Program-made: the position numbers and the translations under genes
The notes under the pieces: generated by a model
Databases searched by the model: none
Told to the model about the DNA's origin: nothing
The model's input: the letters and a program-made list of their open reading frames with translations, nothing else
Shown: positions 1 to 7,743 of the stretch, one piece after another
Layout: every line of letters starts with the position of its first letter
How positions within the stretch are numbered: the first letter of the stretch is position 1
Origin: Candidatus Omnitrophota bacterium
GTDB lineage: Bacteria > Omnitrophota > Gorgyraeia > 1-14-0-20-64-10
NCBI GenBank assembly: GCA_016201735.1
Contig: JACQCH010000018.1
Span: 1 to 35,136 of the forward strand
DNA: 35,136 nt
Direction of reading: 5' to 3'

Positions 1-5
1 GTATT

Positions 6-44
6 CATTGGGCTTGCCTCCTTGAAAATGGCTGTTGCCCAATG
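6..44. repeat. small inverted repeat at the left edge
   Basis: An 8-bp perfect inverted repeat (CATTGGGC at 6-13, GCCCAATG at 37-44) flanks a 23-nt spacer and can be extended outward by GTAT/ATAC with one bulge. No T-run follows on either strand, so a terminator is not supported. It may be the edge of a palindromic element. The rest of 1-180 holds no gene that I can defend. Confidence 0.35.
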
Positions 45-129
45 ATACCGAGTTCAAATCGATCACAGAATCTTCACGTGTTAACATGTTGAATGTCGTC
101 AAGTTACGTTCGTGTGTTCATCAAACAAC

Positions 130-157
130 CGGACAGCAGTGTCCTGATATATATAAT
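130..157 (+). promoter_or_regulatory. possible sigma-70 promoter upstream of the first small gene
   Basis: A perfect TATAAT sits at 152-157. A weak -35 (CGGACA, 4 of 6 matches to TTGACA) lies at 130-135 with a 16-nt spacer. Transcription would begin near 164, just before an AGGGAG stretch and the candidate start codons at 181 and 191. The good -10 box is the main support. Confidence 0.35.
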
Positions 158-190
158 TCTTGTAGGGAGAAAAGTGTCCAATGGCAAAAA

Positions 191-400
191 ATGGTCAAGC
201 GGTTGCTTTTGCGAGCGTATCGGAATCCCCGATATCGAGGGAAAGAGGTAATGATCATCGGAGGGAAAATCTTCGCCGCTGCGACGGAGAGGCAAGCCGT
301 GAAACTGTTTGAGCGTCTGATCAAGGCCTATCCTCGGCAGACTCCTCTGATCACTTACATTCCCCAGGCGGATTCTCTCGCCTGCCCTGTGTTATACTAG
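191..400 (+). CDS. small DUF5678-like protein
   Basis: A reading frame of about 70 residues contains NPRYRGKEVMIIGGKIF followed by a helix and a conserved-looking LITYIP strand. This resembles DUF5678, a small domain of unknown function that often opens with a Y-R-G-K/E-W-type motif; the match is by eye. The start is uncertain. The same frame stays open back to 35, but those extra residues look random. ATG 191 is in frame. ATG 181 lies one frame over, reads MAKNGQAVAFASVSES and has the better-placed AGGGAG, so a frameshift joining the two frames is possible. The gene ends 4 nt before hicB, so it may be co-transcribed with the toxin-antitoxin pair. No enzymatic role can be inferred. Confidence 0.5.
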   Translation: MVKRLLLRAYRNPRYRGKEVMIIGGKIFAAATERQAVKLFERLIKAYPRQTPLITYIPQADSLACPVLY

Positions 401-404
401 TCCT

Positions 405-617
405 ATGAGACTTGAAGTGATTCTTCAAAAAGGGGAAGACGGTTACTTCGTTGCTTCCTGTCCCGCCATCAAGGGTTGCCATTCGCAGGGGCGGACCAAA
501 CGAGAAGCGCTGGAAAACGTTCGGGAAGCTGTTTTGGGTTGCCTTGAGGTCCTGAACGACCGAGCAAAACGTTTTGGCCGCCGTCATCACGCAGAGCTCG
601 CCCAAGTCGCCGTCTAG
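405..617 (+). CDS. hicB: HicB-family antitoxin
   Basis: A protein of 70 residues with the short HicB core: an N-terminal strand (RLEVILQKGEDGYFVASCPAI), a Gly-Cys turn and the helix TKREALENVREAV. HicB antitoxins fold this partial RNase-H-like domain around the HicA toxin and usually repress their own operon. Here the C-terminal DNA-binding domain seen in longer HicB proteins is missing; the tail is only a basic stretch (AKRFGRRHH). The gene lies 6 nt upstream of a HicA-like gene, in the antitoxin-first order that is common for this pair. The family call rests on domain pattern and context. Confidence 0.8.
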   Translation: MRLEVILQKGEDGYFVASCPAIKGCHSQGRTKREALENVREAVLGCLEVLNDRAKRFGRRHHAELAQVAV

Positions 618-623
618 TTTCTA

Positions 624-845
624 ATGCCGCGGTTGCCTGTTATCTCGGGCCGTGAGGCAGCCAAGGCTTTTCAGCGCGCCGGTTGGGCCCTGACCCGTTG
701 GCGCGGCAGTCATATGATTTTCCTTAAGGAAGACGAGGAAGCGGCACTTTCCATACCGGATCATCGTGAGTTAGATCGAGGTTTACTCCGCAGTCTGATC
801 CGCGATGCCCGCATGACTGTTCAGGAGTTCACCGACCTTCTCTGA
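624..845 (+). CDS. hicA: HicA-family mRNA interferase toxin
   Basis: A protein of 73 residues of the HicA/YcfA type, a double-stranded-RNA-binding-like fold that cleaves mRNA. Family hallmarks are visible: ISGREAAKAFQRAGW at the start, the GSHMIF strand with the catalytic-type His, IPDHRELDRGLLRSLIRDA, and a C-terminal helix ending in EFTDLL. Length is typical for a complete toxin. It follows the HicB-like antitoxin by 6 nt, so the two form an intact-looking module, probably in one transcript with the upstream DUF5678-like gene. Whether it is active cannot be read from sequence, but no key element looks broken. Confidence 0.85.
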   Translation: MPRLPVISGREAAKAFQRAGWALTRWRGSHMIFLKEDEEAALSIPDHRELDRGLLRSLIRDARMTVQEFTDLL

Positions 846-890
846 TTTTTGACTTTCCCATCTGACGGAGTTACAATCCTTTAATCCCCG

Positions 891-2438
891 ATGGCAAATC
901 CACAGGAAACTGTACTCATTCTCGATTTTGGCTCCCAGTATGCGCAGCTCATCGCCCGCCGGGTGCGGGAGCTGAAGGTTTTCTCGAAGATCGTCCCCCA
1001 CAACATCCCCGCGGCAGAAATCTCCAAGGAGTCCCCCAAAGGAGTCATCCTGTCCGGTGGGCCGGCTTCCGTCTGGGCGCCGGGCGCCCCCAAACCGGAC
1101 TCGCAGCTTTTCAATCTCACCGTCCCGACGCTTGGGATTTGCTACGGGATGCAGCTGATGGGGCAGATGTTGGGCGGCGAGGTTTCCAAGGCGGCCAACC
1201 GGGAATTCGGCAAGGCGGACTTGGAAGTGGACGAGCCGGACTCCCTGTTTGATGGGCTTCCCAAGACGCTGGTTTCCTGGATGAGTCACGGGGATTACGT
1301 GACCCGGCTTCCGGCCGGCTTTAAAAAGATCGCCCACACAGCCAACACGCCGATCGCCGCGATGGCTCACCCGGCCGCCAAGAAGTTCGGCGTCCAGTTC
1401 CATCCGGAGGTGATGCACACTCCCGAAGGGACGGAGGTCTTAAGGAATTTTCTGTTTAAGGTCTGCGGCTGCCGGGGGGACTGGTCGGCTCAATCCTTTA
1501 TTGAGACGACGGTCGAGGAGATCCGGAAGACCGTGGGTAAATCCAAGGTGGTGCTGGGTCTTTCCGGCGGAGTCGATTCTTCGGTCGCGGCCCTTCTGCT
1601 CCACCAGGCGATCGGCCGGCAGTTGGTTCCGATCTTTGTGGATACGGGGCTCCTCCGGAAAGGAGAGAAGTCCCAGGTGGTTGAGACCTTTCAGGGGCAT
1701 TTCCACCTGCCGCTGGTGGTGGTCGAGGCCGAGAGCCGATTCCTTAAAGCGTTGGAAGGGATTGTCGACCCGGAGGAGAAACGCCGCCGGATCGGCCGGG
1801 TCTTCGTGGAATGTTTCGACGAAGAGGCGGCGAAGCATCCGGACGTGCAGTTTCTCGCCCAGGGGACCCTTTACCCGGACGTCATCGAGTCCCGGTCTCC
1901 GTTTGGCGGCCCGTCGGCCACGATCAAGACGCATCACAACGTCGGCGGCCTGCCCAAAGAGATGAAGCTGAAGCTCATCGAGCCGCTCAAATTTCTGTTC
2001 AAGGATGAGGTGCGGGAAATCGGAAAACTATTGGGCCTGCCGGAGAAAATGCTGAACCGCCATCCGTTCCCCGGGCCGGGGCTGGCGATCCGGATTCTGG
2101 GGGAGGTGACGAGGGAGCGGTTGGACCTTTTAAGAGAGGCGGATCACCGTTTCATCGAAGAGTTGGAGAGAAGCGGCTGGTATTCCAAAGTCTGGCAGGC
2201 GTTCGCGGTGCTGCTCCCTCTAAAGACGGTCGGCGTCATGGGAGATGAGCGGACGTATGAGAATGTCGCGGCTCTCCGGGCGGTCGTGAGCACCGACGGG
2301 ATGACCGCCGATTGGGCCCGCCTTCCGGCGGAGCTGGTGGAGAAGGTATCGAACCGGATCGTCAACGAAGTTCGGGGAATCAACCGGGTGGTGCTCGACG
2401 TGACATCCAAGCCGCCCGGCACGATCGAGTGGGAATAA
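891..2438 (+). CDS. guaA: GMP synthase (glutamine-hydrolysing)
   Basis: This enzyme converts XMP, glutamine and ATP to GMP, the last step of de novo guanine nucleotide synthesis in the cytoplasm. It has 515 residues, the usual length. The N-terminal class I glutamine amidotransferase domain has nucleophile Cys84 (GICYGMQLMG) and His171/Glu173 (FHPEV). The ATP-pyrophosphatase domain follows with its P-loop SGGVDS at 225-230. The C-terminal dimerisation domain ends with the family's typical DVTSKPPGTIEWE. All catalytic residues are present. It stands 45 nt after hicA with no clear ribosome site (ACGGAG is too far). The next gene starts 15 nt after its stop with its own strong AAAGGAGG, so they probably share a transcript. 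Confidence 0.97.
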   Translation: MANPQETVLILDFGSQYAQLIARRVRELKVFSKIVPHNIPAAEISKESPKGVILSGGPASVWAPGAPKPDSQLFNLTVPTLGICYGMQLMGQMLGGEVSKAANREFGKADLEVDEPDSLFDGLPKTLVSWMSHGDYVTRLPAGFKKIAHTANTPIAAMAHPAAKKFGVQFHPEVMHTPEGTEVLRNFLFKVCGCRGDWSAQSFIETTVEEIRKTVGKSKVVLGLSGGVDSSVAALLLHQAIGRQLVPIFVDTGLLRKGEKSQVVETFQGHFHLPLVVVEAESRFLKALEGIVDPEEKRRRIGRVFVECFDEEAAKHPDVQFLAQGTLYPDVIESRSPFGGPSATIKTHHNVGGLPKEMKLKLIEPLKFLFKDEVREIGKLLGLPEKMLNRHPFPGPGLAIRILGEVTRERLDLLREADHRFIEELERSGWYSKVWQAFAVLLPLKTVGVMGDERTYENVAALRAVVSTDGMTADWARLPAELVEKVSNRIVNEVRGINRVVLDVTSKPPGTIEWE

Positions 2439-2453
2439 AAAGGAGGTGGCACC

Positions 2454-2684
2454 ATGGTTCCTGGAGTGAGTGTATTGTTGATTTCGGCCGCAGCCGGATA
2501 TTGGGTCTTAACGATTTCGGAGAAGGAACGAGGACGCGTCAAGACCTTGGGACAGTGGCTGGGCCTGCTCATTATCGTCGTCAGCGTGGTGGGAGCCGGC
2601 TGCAAGCTGTACTGTATGATGGGCTCCGGGGGAATGGGAATGCCGGGCGGCATGGCCTGCCCGTTTGTGAAAAAAGCGCCCTAG
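2454..2684 (+). CDS. small membrane protein with Met/Cys/Gly-rich tail
   Basis: A 76-residue protein not assigned to a family. It begins after an AAAGGAGGTGG ribosome site with good spacing, which strongly supports translation. Residues 4-20 (GVSVLLISAAAGYWVLT) form a first membrane segment, a charged loop EKERGRVKT follows, and residues 35-50 (LGLLIIVVSVVGAGCK) form a second. The tail CKLYCMMGSGGMGMPGGMACP is rich in Met, Cys and Gly, which may bind soft metals such as copper; that is only a guess from composition. It sits between guaA and dnaE on the same strand with short gaps, and neither neighbour explains it. Confidence 0.75.
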   Translation: MVPGVSVLLISAAAGYWVLTISEKERGRVKTLGQWLGLLIIVVSVVGAGCKLYCMMGSGGMGMPGGMACPFVKKAP

Positions 2685-2705
2685 GGTTATTCCTTAAGTT
2701 CAGTC

Positions 2706-5700
2706 GTGAATAAGCACGCTGATTTCGTCCACCTGCACGTCCACAGCCAGTATTCTCTGCTGGACGGGGCCTGCCGCATCCACGATCTGGTGGAGGCGGC
2801 CAAGAGGCATCAGATGCCGGCGCTGGCGATCACCGACCATGGGAACCTGTTCGGGGTGATCGACTTTTACGACGCCTGCATGAAGGGTGGAGTGAAGCCG
2901 ATTCTCGGGTTGGAGGCCTACATCGCTCCTGGATCCCGTCACGATAAGGAAGCCAAAGGGATCCAGGAGGCCTCCTTCCACCTGATTCTCCTGGCCAAGA
3001 ATGAGGCGGGTTACCGGAATCTCCTGAAGCTGGTCTCCGCCGCCCACCTGGAAGGGTTCTATTACCGGCCTCGGATCGACAAGGAGATTTTGAGAAAACA
3101 TTCAGAGGGGCTGATCTGTCTCTCCAGTTGTCTTCAAGGAGAGGTGAGCTACTGGTTGGCCCGGGAGGAGCCGGGCAAAGCGGCGAAGGCGGCCGGTGAA
3201 TTGGCGGAGCTGTTTCCCAAGGGGGATTTTTATCTGGAGATTCAGGATCACGGGATCCCGGACCAGCGAAAGGTGATCCCGGGGATGCTGGCCCTGGCGA
3301 AGGAGATGGACTTAGCCGTAGTCGCCACCAACGATCTCCATTATCTGGAGAAATCTCAGGCCCGCGCCCACGAGGCCCTCCTGTGCGTCCAGACGCAGAC
3401 CACCGTGTACGATCCGAAGCGGTTCCGTTTTGAGACGGACGAGTTTTACTTTAAATCCCCGCAGGAGATGCAGTCGATCTTCGCGGAGTTTCCCCAGGCC
3501 ATTTTGAATACCCGCCAGATCGCCGAGAAGGCCAATGTCGAGCTGGACTTCAGCCAGCTTCATCTGCCTCAATTTACTCCGCCGGAAGGAAAGACCCAGG
3601 AAGGTTACCTGGCGGAGCTGGTTGAAGAGGGGATGCGCCGCCGGTACCCGAATGCCGATCCAAAGGTCCGCCAGCGGATCGACCATGAGCTTTCGATCAT
3701 CCGGAAGACCGGATTCACCAGCTACTTCCTGATTACCTGGGACGTCGTCCACACCGCGAAATCCAAGAAGATTCCGGTGGGGCCGGGCCGGGGCTCGGCG
3801 GCCGGATCGGTGGTCAGTTTCTGCCTGGGGATCACCGACCTGGATCCGCTCGAGCACGACCTGATCTTTGAGCGGTTTTTAAACGCCGACCGGATTTCCA
3901 TGCCGGACATCGACATCGATTTCTGCTACGAGCGCCGGGGCGAGGTGATCGAGTATGTGACGAACAAATACGGCAAAGGAAACGTCGCCCAGGTGATCAC
4001 CTTCGGGACCCTGCAGGCGAAGGCGGTGGTGCGGGATGTGGCCCGGGCGCTGGGATTCTCTTATCCGGAGGCGGACCGGATCGCCAAGCTGATCCCCTTT
4101 GAGTTGAACATGAGCTTAAAGAGAGCGCTGGATCTGGTGCCGGAGCTGAAAGGTTTGACCCAGTCCGATCCGAAGATCGGGCAGCTCATCGAAACCTCGA
4201 TGGTGCTCGAGGGGTTGACCCGGCACGCCTCGACCCACGCCGCCGGGGTGGTGATCGCCGACGGGGATCTGACCAACTACGTCCCCCTTTACCGGACCTC
4301 CGAGGGCCAGGTCTCCACCGGCTACGCGATGGAGGCGCTGGAGAAGATCGGCCTGCTGAAGATGGATTTCTTAGGACTGCGCACCCTGACGGTGATTGAT
4401 GAGACGGCCAAGTTGATCCGGCAGAAACAGGGGACGGCCTTTGAGATTGAGCAGATTCCGCTGGATGATTCCAAGACTTACGCGATGTTGGCGAAGGCGG
4501 AAGCGGCCGGCATCTTCCAACTGGAGTCCAGCGGGATGCGGGACCTGCTCCGGAAGCTCAAGCCGGAGCGGTTTCAGGACCTGATCGCCCTGGTTGCCCT
4601 GTTCCGGCCGGGCCCGCTGGGGTCCGGAATGGTGGAGGATTTCATCCAGCGCAGGCACGGGCAAATCCAGGTGGCTTACGATCATCCGAAGCTGGAGCCG
4701 GTCCTTCAGGATACTTATGGGGTTTGTGTCAGTGGCGACACCATCATTGAAGACGTTAAGACAGGGACTAGGTATCGCATCAAGGAATTAGATCAATTTC
4801 CAAATATAACCGTTCAGGGCATCAATGCAGAAAATCGGACGATTTCTGCCCCAGTGCTGAGAGTGATTGATAATGGATTGAAGTCTGTTTACCGGGTGAG
4901 AGTGCGCAATGGTTTTGAAATCAAGATGACGCGAGATCATCGAATTTTAACCGAAACCGGCTGGAAACAACTGGGTGAGCTTGCGGTCGGAGATTACATT
5001 GCCACGCCGCGGAGTCTTATTCATCAAGCTGGAGATTACGATTTACGGCGTCTTCGAGTTCTCGCTTATCTGATTGCGGATGGGGATATTTCAAACAAGG
5101 GAGGCGTTAATTTTGTCTCTGTTGAGCCAGAGCTTCTAAGGGATTACGAGGAGTGCTTGGAGAGCTTTGAGCTTGTGAAATCCCATCGGATTCTTCAGGT
5201 GCGAGGTGTGACCCGGGTTGTCGTTTCTAAACCGAGCGACTCCAAGGTAACTTACCATACGCCGAACGGTCTCCTGGCTTTTTTGAGAGAGCACGGACTC
5301 AAAAGCATGTGGGGAGGTTGCCGCTCATGGGAGAAATTTATTCCTCCGTTTATTTTTACCTTGAGATCGGAATGTATCGCCACGTTTCTAGCGGCACTTT
5401 GGGATTGTGACGGTTTTGTCGGTTCCAATAGGTGTCATTATGTGACGACATCACATTCTCTGGCGCGCGACGTTCAGATTTTGCTCCTCAAGCTCGGAAT
5501 CACGAGTACTGTTTATACCTCTGGTTATTCCACCAAACGATCTGAGAGCAGGACAAGGTATCAAGTTACCGTTTATGACGGAATCACGTTTTCTAAAACG
5601 ATTCAGCCGCTGATGAAATCCCGAAAACGCTCTGTTTCCTGTCATGCCAGGGGCGATACGACAGTTTCAAGACGGCTGTTTCTTGATGAGTTAAGTTCAT

Positions 5701-7397
5701 CTCTCGGCGAAGAATCAAGACGAGCCTTTCAGCGTCGATCGGGTTTTGATCCAAAGCACTTTAATCCGAGCCGTCGTTTGTACCCTCGAATTGATGGTCG
5801 CGTTGTTCGGTCGATAGCGGAGCGAATGGAGCTTTTGGATAGCCTGCGGATGCTCCGCTTGCAATGGGAACCTATTACAGAAATTGAAAGAGCTGGCACC
5901 GAACACGTATACGACCTTGAGGTGGCCGAAGTCCACAATTTTGTTGCCAATGGCATTATTGTGCACAATTGCATCTATCAGGAGCAGGTGATGCGGATTG
6001 CCCACGAGCTGGCCGGCTTCACCCTCTCCGAAGGGGACATCCTCCGCAAGGCGATGGGAAAGAAAACCCCGGAGATCATGGAGGAGAATCGGGCCAAGTT
6101 CATCAGCGGGTGCATCAGGAACGGAATCGACCGGCGCACGGCGGAGAAGATCTTCGACAAGATTGAGTATTTCGCCGGGTACGCCTTCAACCGGTCGCAC
6201 AGCGCCGCCTACGCCCTGATCTCTTATCGGACGGCTTTCTTGAAGGCCAATTTCCCGGTGGAATTTATGACCGCCCTGTTGACGAGCGAGCGGGACAACA
6301 CGGAAAAAATCGCCCAGTACATCGAGGAATCCCGGCGGATGGGGATCCAGATCGGGCCGCCGGATGTGAACGCCAGTTTCGCCCGGTTCACGGTGGAGGG
6401 CGGGGCCATTCGGTACGGCCTCCTCGGGGTCAAGAACGTCGGGGAGAAGGCGATCGAATCGATCATCCAGACCCGGCAGGAGAAAGGGCCCTTCACCACC
6501 TTGCCGGATTTTTGCGAGCGGGTGGACGGCCGCCTGGTCAACCGGAAGGTCATCGATTCCTTGATCAAGTGTGGCGCTTTTGATTCCTTCAAGATTTACC
6601 GGTCCCGGCTGGCGGCCGGACTGGATAAGGCGATGGAGCTGGGGGCCCTCCGCCAGAAACAGCAGCAGGGAGGACAGCTCTCCTTCTTCGAGGTGTTCGG
6701 CCGTCCCGGAGGATCTCAAGGAAACCCCATCGAACTTCCCAACCTGGAGGAGTGGCTGGAGCCCCAGCTTCTGGCCTTTGAAAAAGGGCTCCTGGGTTTT
6801 TACCTGACCGGGCATCCGCTGGCCCGCTACAGAGAGCTTCTCCAGTTGTACGAGACGGTGACCACCGCCGGTTTAAGGAACGTTCAGGACTCGGCCGAGG
6901 TGACCGTGGGGGGAGTCATCACCAAGATGAAAATCACCACCACCAAGAGAGCCAACGAACGGATGGCGATTCTTTCCTTGGAGGATTTCGATGGATCGGT
7001 GGAGATCCTGGTCTTCCCGAAGGTTCTCCCCTCGGTCGAGCAGCATTTGAAGATCGATGAGGTGGTTCTGGTCAGGGGCCGCGCTTCCCTTCGGGAGGAA
7101 CGGCCGAAGCTGATGGCTCAGGATCTGATTCCCTTGGAGAAGGCCTGGGAGTCCCGGACCAAAAGCATCCGGATCCGTCTTAACCCATCGGTGGAACGCA
7201 CGATCCTCGAGGCCTTGAAGGAAGTTTTTCGCTCCCATCCGGGGGAGATTCCTGTCGAATTGACGATCGAGAATGGAGGAAACGGGGGGACCCGGATCGC
7301 GGTCGGGTCCACCCTGCGGGTCGCCCCTTCTCTGGAGCTGTTTCAAACGTTGATCGGCCTCGTGGGGGCCGGGTCAATCGCCGTCAAGAAGACCTAG
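2706..7397 (+). CDS. dnaE: DNA polymerase III alpha subunit, intein-containing precursor
   Basis: This is the replicative DNA polymerase catalytic subunit. The precursor has 1563 residues and the host part is about 1148 after removal of a 415-residue intein, normal for DnaE1. The N-terminal PHP domain opens with HLHVHSQYSLLDG. The catalytic aspartates are visible: PDIDIDF gives Asp401 and Asp403, and KMDFLGL gives Asp554, nearly the same numbering as E. coli. The fingers, a helix-hairpin-helix region and the OB domain (VTVGGVITKMKITTTKR) follow. The intein interrupts the conserved YG-x-YQEQVMRIA block between residues 673 and 1089. The start is GTG with no strong ribosome site; its residues MNKHADFVHLHVHS match family N-termini. 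Base composition of the host parts resembles the neighbours. Confidence 0.97.
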   Translation: MNKHADFVHLHVHSQYSLLDGACRIHDLVEAAKRHQMPALAITDHGNLFGVIDFYDACMKGGVKPILGLEAYIAPGSRHDKEAKGIQEASFHLILLAKNEAGYRNLLKLVSAAHLEGFYYRPRIDKEILRKHSEGLICLSSCLQGEVSYWLAREEPGKAAKAAGELAELFPKGDFYLEIQDHGIPDQRKVIPGMLALAKEMDLAVVATNDLHYLEKSQARAHEALLCVQTQTTVYDPKRFRFETDEFYFKSPQEMQSIFAEFPQAILNTRQIAEKANVELDFSQLHLPQFTPPEGKTQEGYLAELVEEGMRRRYPNADPKVRQRIDHELSIIRKTGFTSYFLITWDVVHTAKSKKIPVGPGRGSAAGSVVSFCLGITDLDPLEHDLIFERFLNADRISMPDIDIDFCYERRGEVIEYVTNKYGKGNVAQVITFGTLQAKAVVRDVARALGFSYPEADRIAKLIPFELNMSLKRALDLVPELKGLTQSDPKIGQLIETSMVLEGLTRHASTHAAGVVIADGDLTNYVPLYRTSEGQVSTGYAMEALEKIGLLKMDFLGLRTLTVIDETAKLIRQKQGTAFEIEQIPLDDSKTYAMLAKAEAAGIFQLESSGMRDLLRKLKPERFQDLIALVALFRPGPLGSGMVEDFIQRRHGQIQVAYDHPKLEPVLQDTYGVCVSGDTIIEDVKTGTRYRIKELDQFPNITVQGINAENRTISAPVLRVIDNGLKSVYRVRVRNGFEIKMTRDHRILTETGWKQLGELAVGDYIATPRSLIHQAGDYDLRRLRVLAYLIADGDISNKGGVNFVSVEPELLRDYEECLESFELVKSHRILQVRGVTRVVVSKPSDSKVTYHTPNGLLAFLREHGLKSMWGGCRSWEKFIPPFIFTLRSECIATFLAALWDCDGFVGSNRCHYVTTSHSLARDVQILLLKLGITSTVYTSGYSTKRSESRTRYQVTVYDGITFSKTIQPLMKSRKRSVSCHARGDTTVSRRLFLDELSSSLGEESRRAFQRRSGFDPKHFNPSRRLYPRIDGRVVRSIAERMELLDSLRMLRLQWEPITEIERAGTEHVYDLEVAEVHNFVANGIIVHNCIYQEQVMRIAHELAGFTLSEGDILRKAMGKKTPEIMEENRAKFISGCIRNGIDRRTAEKIFDKIEYFAGYAFNRSHSAAYALISYRTAFLKANFPVEFMTALLTSERDNTEKIAQYIEESRRMGIQIGPPDVNASFARFTVEGGAIRYGLLGVKNVGEKAIESIIQTRQEKGPFTTLPDFCERVDGRLVNRKVIDSLIKCGAFDSFKIYRSRLAAGLDKAMELGALRQKQQQGGQLSFFEVFGRPGGSQGNPIELPNLEEWLEPQLLAFEKGLLGFYLTGHPLARYRELLQLYETVTTAGLRNVQDSAEVTVGGVITKMKITTTKRANERMAILSLEDFDGSVEILVFPKVLPSVEQHLKIDEVVLVRGRASLREERPKLMAQDLIPLEKAWESRTKSIRIRLNPSVERTILEALKEVFRSHPGEIPVELTIENGGNGGTRIAVGSTLRVAPSLELFQTLIGLVGAGSIAVKKT
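4725..5969 (+). mobile_element. DnaE intein with LAGLIDADG homing endonuclease
   Basis: A 415-residue in-frame insertion (precursor residues 674-1088) that should remove itself by protein splicing. It starts with Cys (CVSGDTIIEDV, block A) and has TRDHRI (the TxxH of block B). It ends EHVYDLEVAEVHNFVANGIIVHN, carrying penultimate His and terminal Asn, with Cys as the +1 host residue. All standard splicing residues are therefore present. The middle holds two LAGLIDADG-type motifs, LAYLIADGDI near 5064 and LAALWDCDGFV near 5392, each with its acidic residue, so the homing endonuclease may be active. The DNA is visibly more AT-rich than the flanking dnaE (many A/T third positions), which fits lateral arrival. 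Confidence 0.95.
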
Positions 7398-7470
7398 CGA
7401 ATCAATTTCCATATCTTTCACTCTTTCCAAGTGTTACGATAAAACCGACAGGGGAGGAGGGCTAACTAAG

Positions 7471-7743
7471 ATGACCAAGAAAGAGATCGTCCTTAAAGTC
7501 GCGGCAGAGACAAATTTAAAGCAGTTGGATGTGAAGAAAGCGGTCCAGAAATCGCTGGAGGCGATTGTGGCTTCGTTGGCCAAGGGTGAGACGGTCGAGC
7601 TGAGGAATTTTGGCATCTTTAAGGTCAAGCAGCGCAAGGGCCGGACGGGGCGCAACCCCCGGACGGGAGAAAAGGTACCGGTCCCGCCGAAGCGGGTAGT
7701 AGTCTTCAAGCCGGGCCTGGTGATGAAACGGGAGATCCGCTGA
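7471..7743 (+). CDS. HU/IHF-family DNA-bending protein
   Basis: A 90-residue nucleoid protein of the HU/IHF family that binds and bends DNA as a dimer. The helical dimerisation half (KKEIVLKVAAETNLKQLDVKKAV) is followed by the saddle strands (ETVELRNFGIFKVKQRK) and the DNA-embracing arm GRNPRTGEKVPVPPKRVVVFKPG, including the Pro that intercalates. Arm wording is closer to IHF than to classical HU, but a subtype cannot be fixed. A strong GGGGAGGAGGG ribosome site precedes ATG. The 73 nt after dnaE may hold a promoter, but I found no convincing -35/-10 pair. Its stop codon overlaps the start of hisS. Confidence 0.93.
   Translation: MTKKEIVLKVAAETNLKQLDVKKAVQKSLEAIVASLAKGETVELRNFGIFKVKQRKGRTGRNPRTGEKVPVPPKRVVVFKPGLVMKREIR

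Noticed and set aside
6-44. terminator at the left edge
   Set aside because: The inverted repeat has only an 8-bp stem, a 23-nt loop and no T-run on either strand.
4725-5969. split-gene or cyanobacterial-type DnaE intein
   Set aside because: The insert is one continuous frame with both splicing halves and lies at a different site; the split-intein site reads YAFNRSH without Cys.
5715-6815. 366-residue minus-strand frame opposite dnaE
   Set aside because: It lies antisense to the intein end and conserved DnaE blocks, and its composition (Pro, Gly, Arg, Leu-rich) is a shadow of high-GC codon use.
7405-7440. promoter upstream of the HU/IHF gene
   Set aside because: TACGAT at 7435-7440 could be a -10, but no -35 at proper distance was found.
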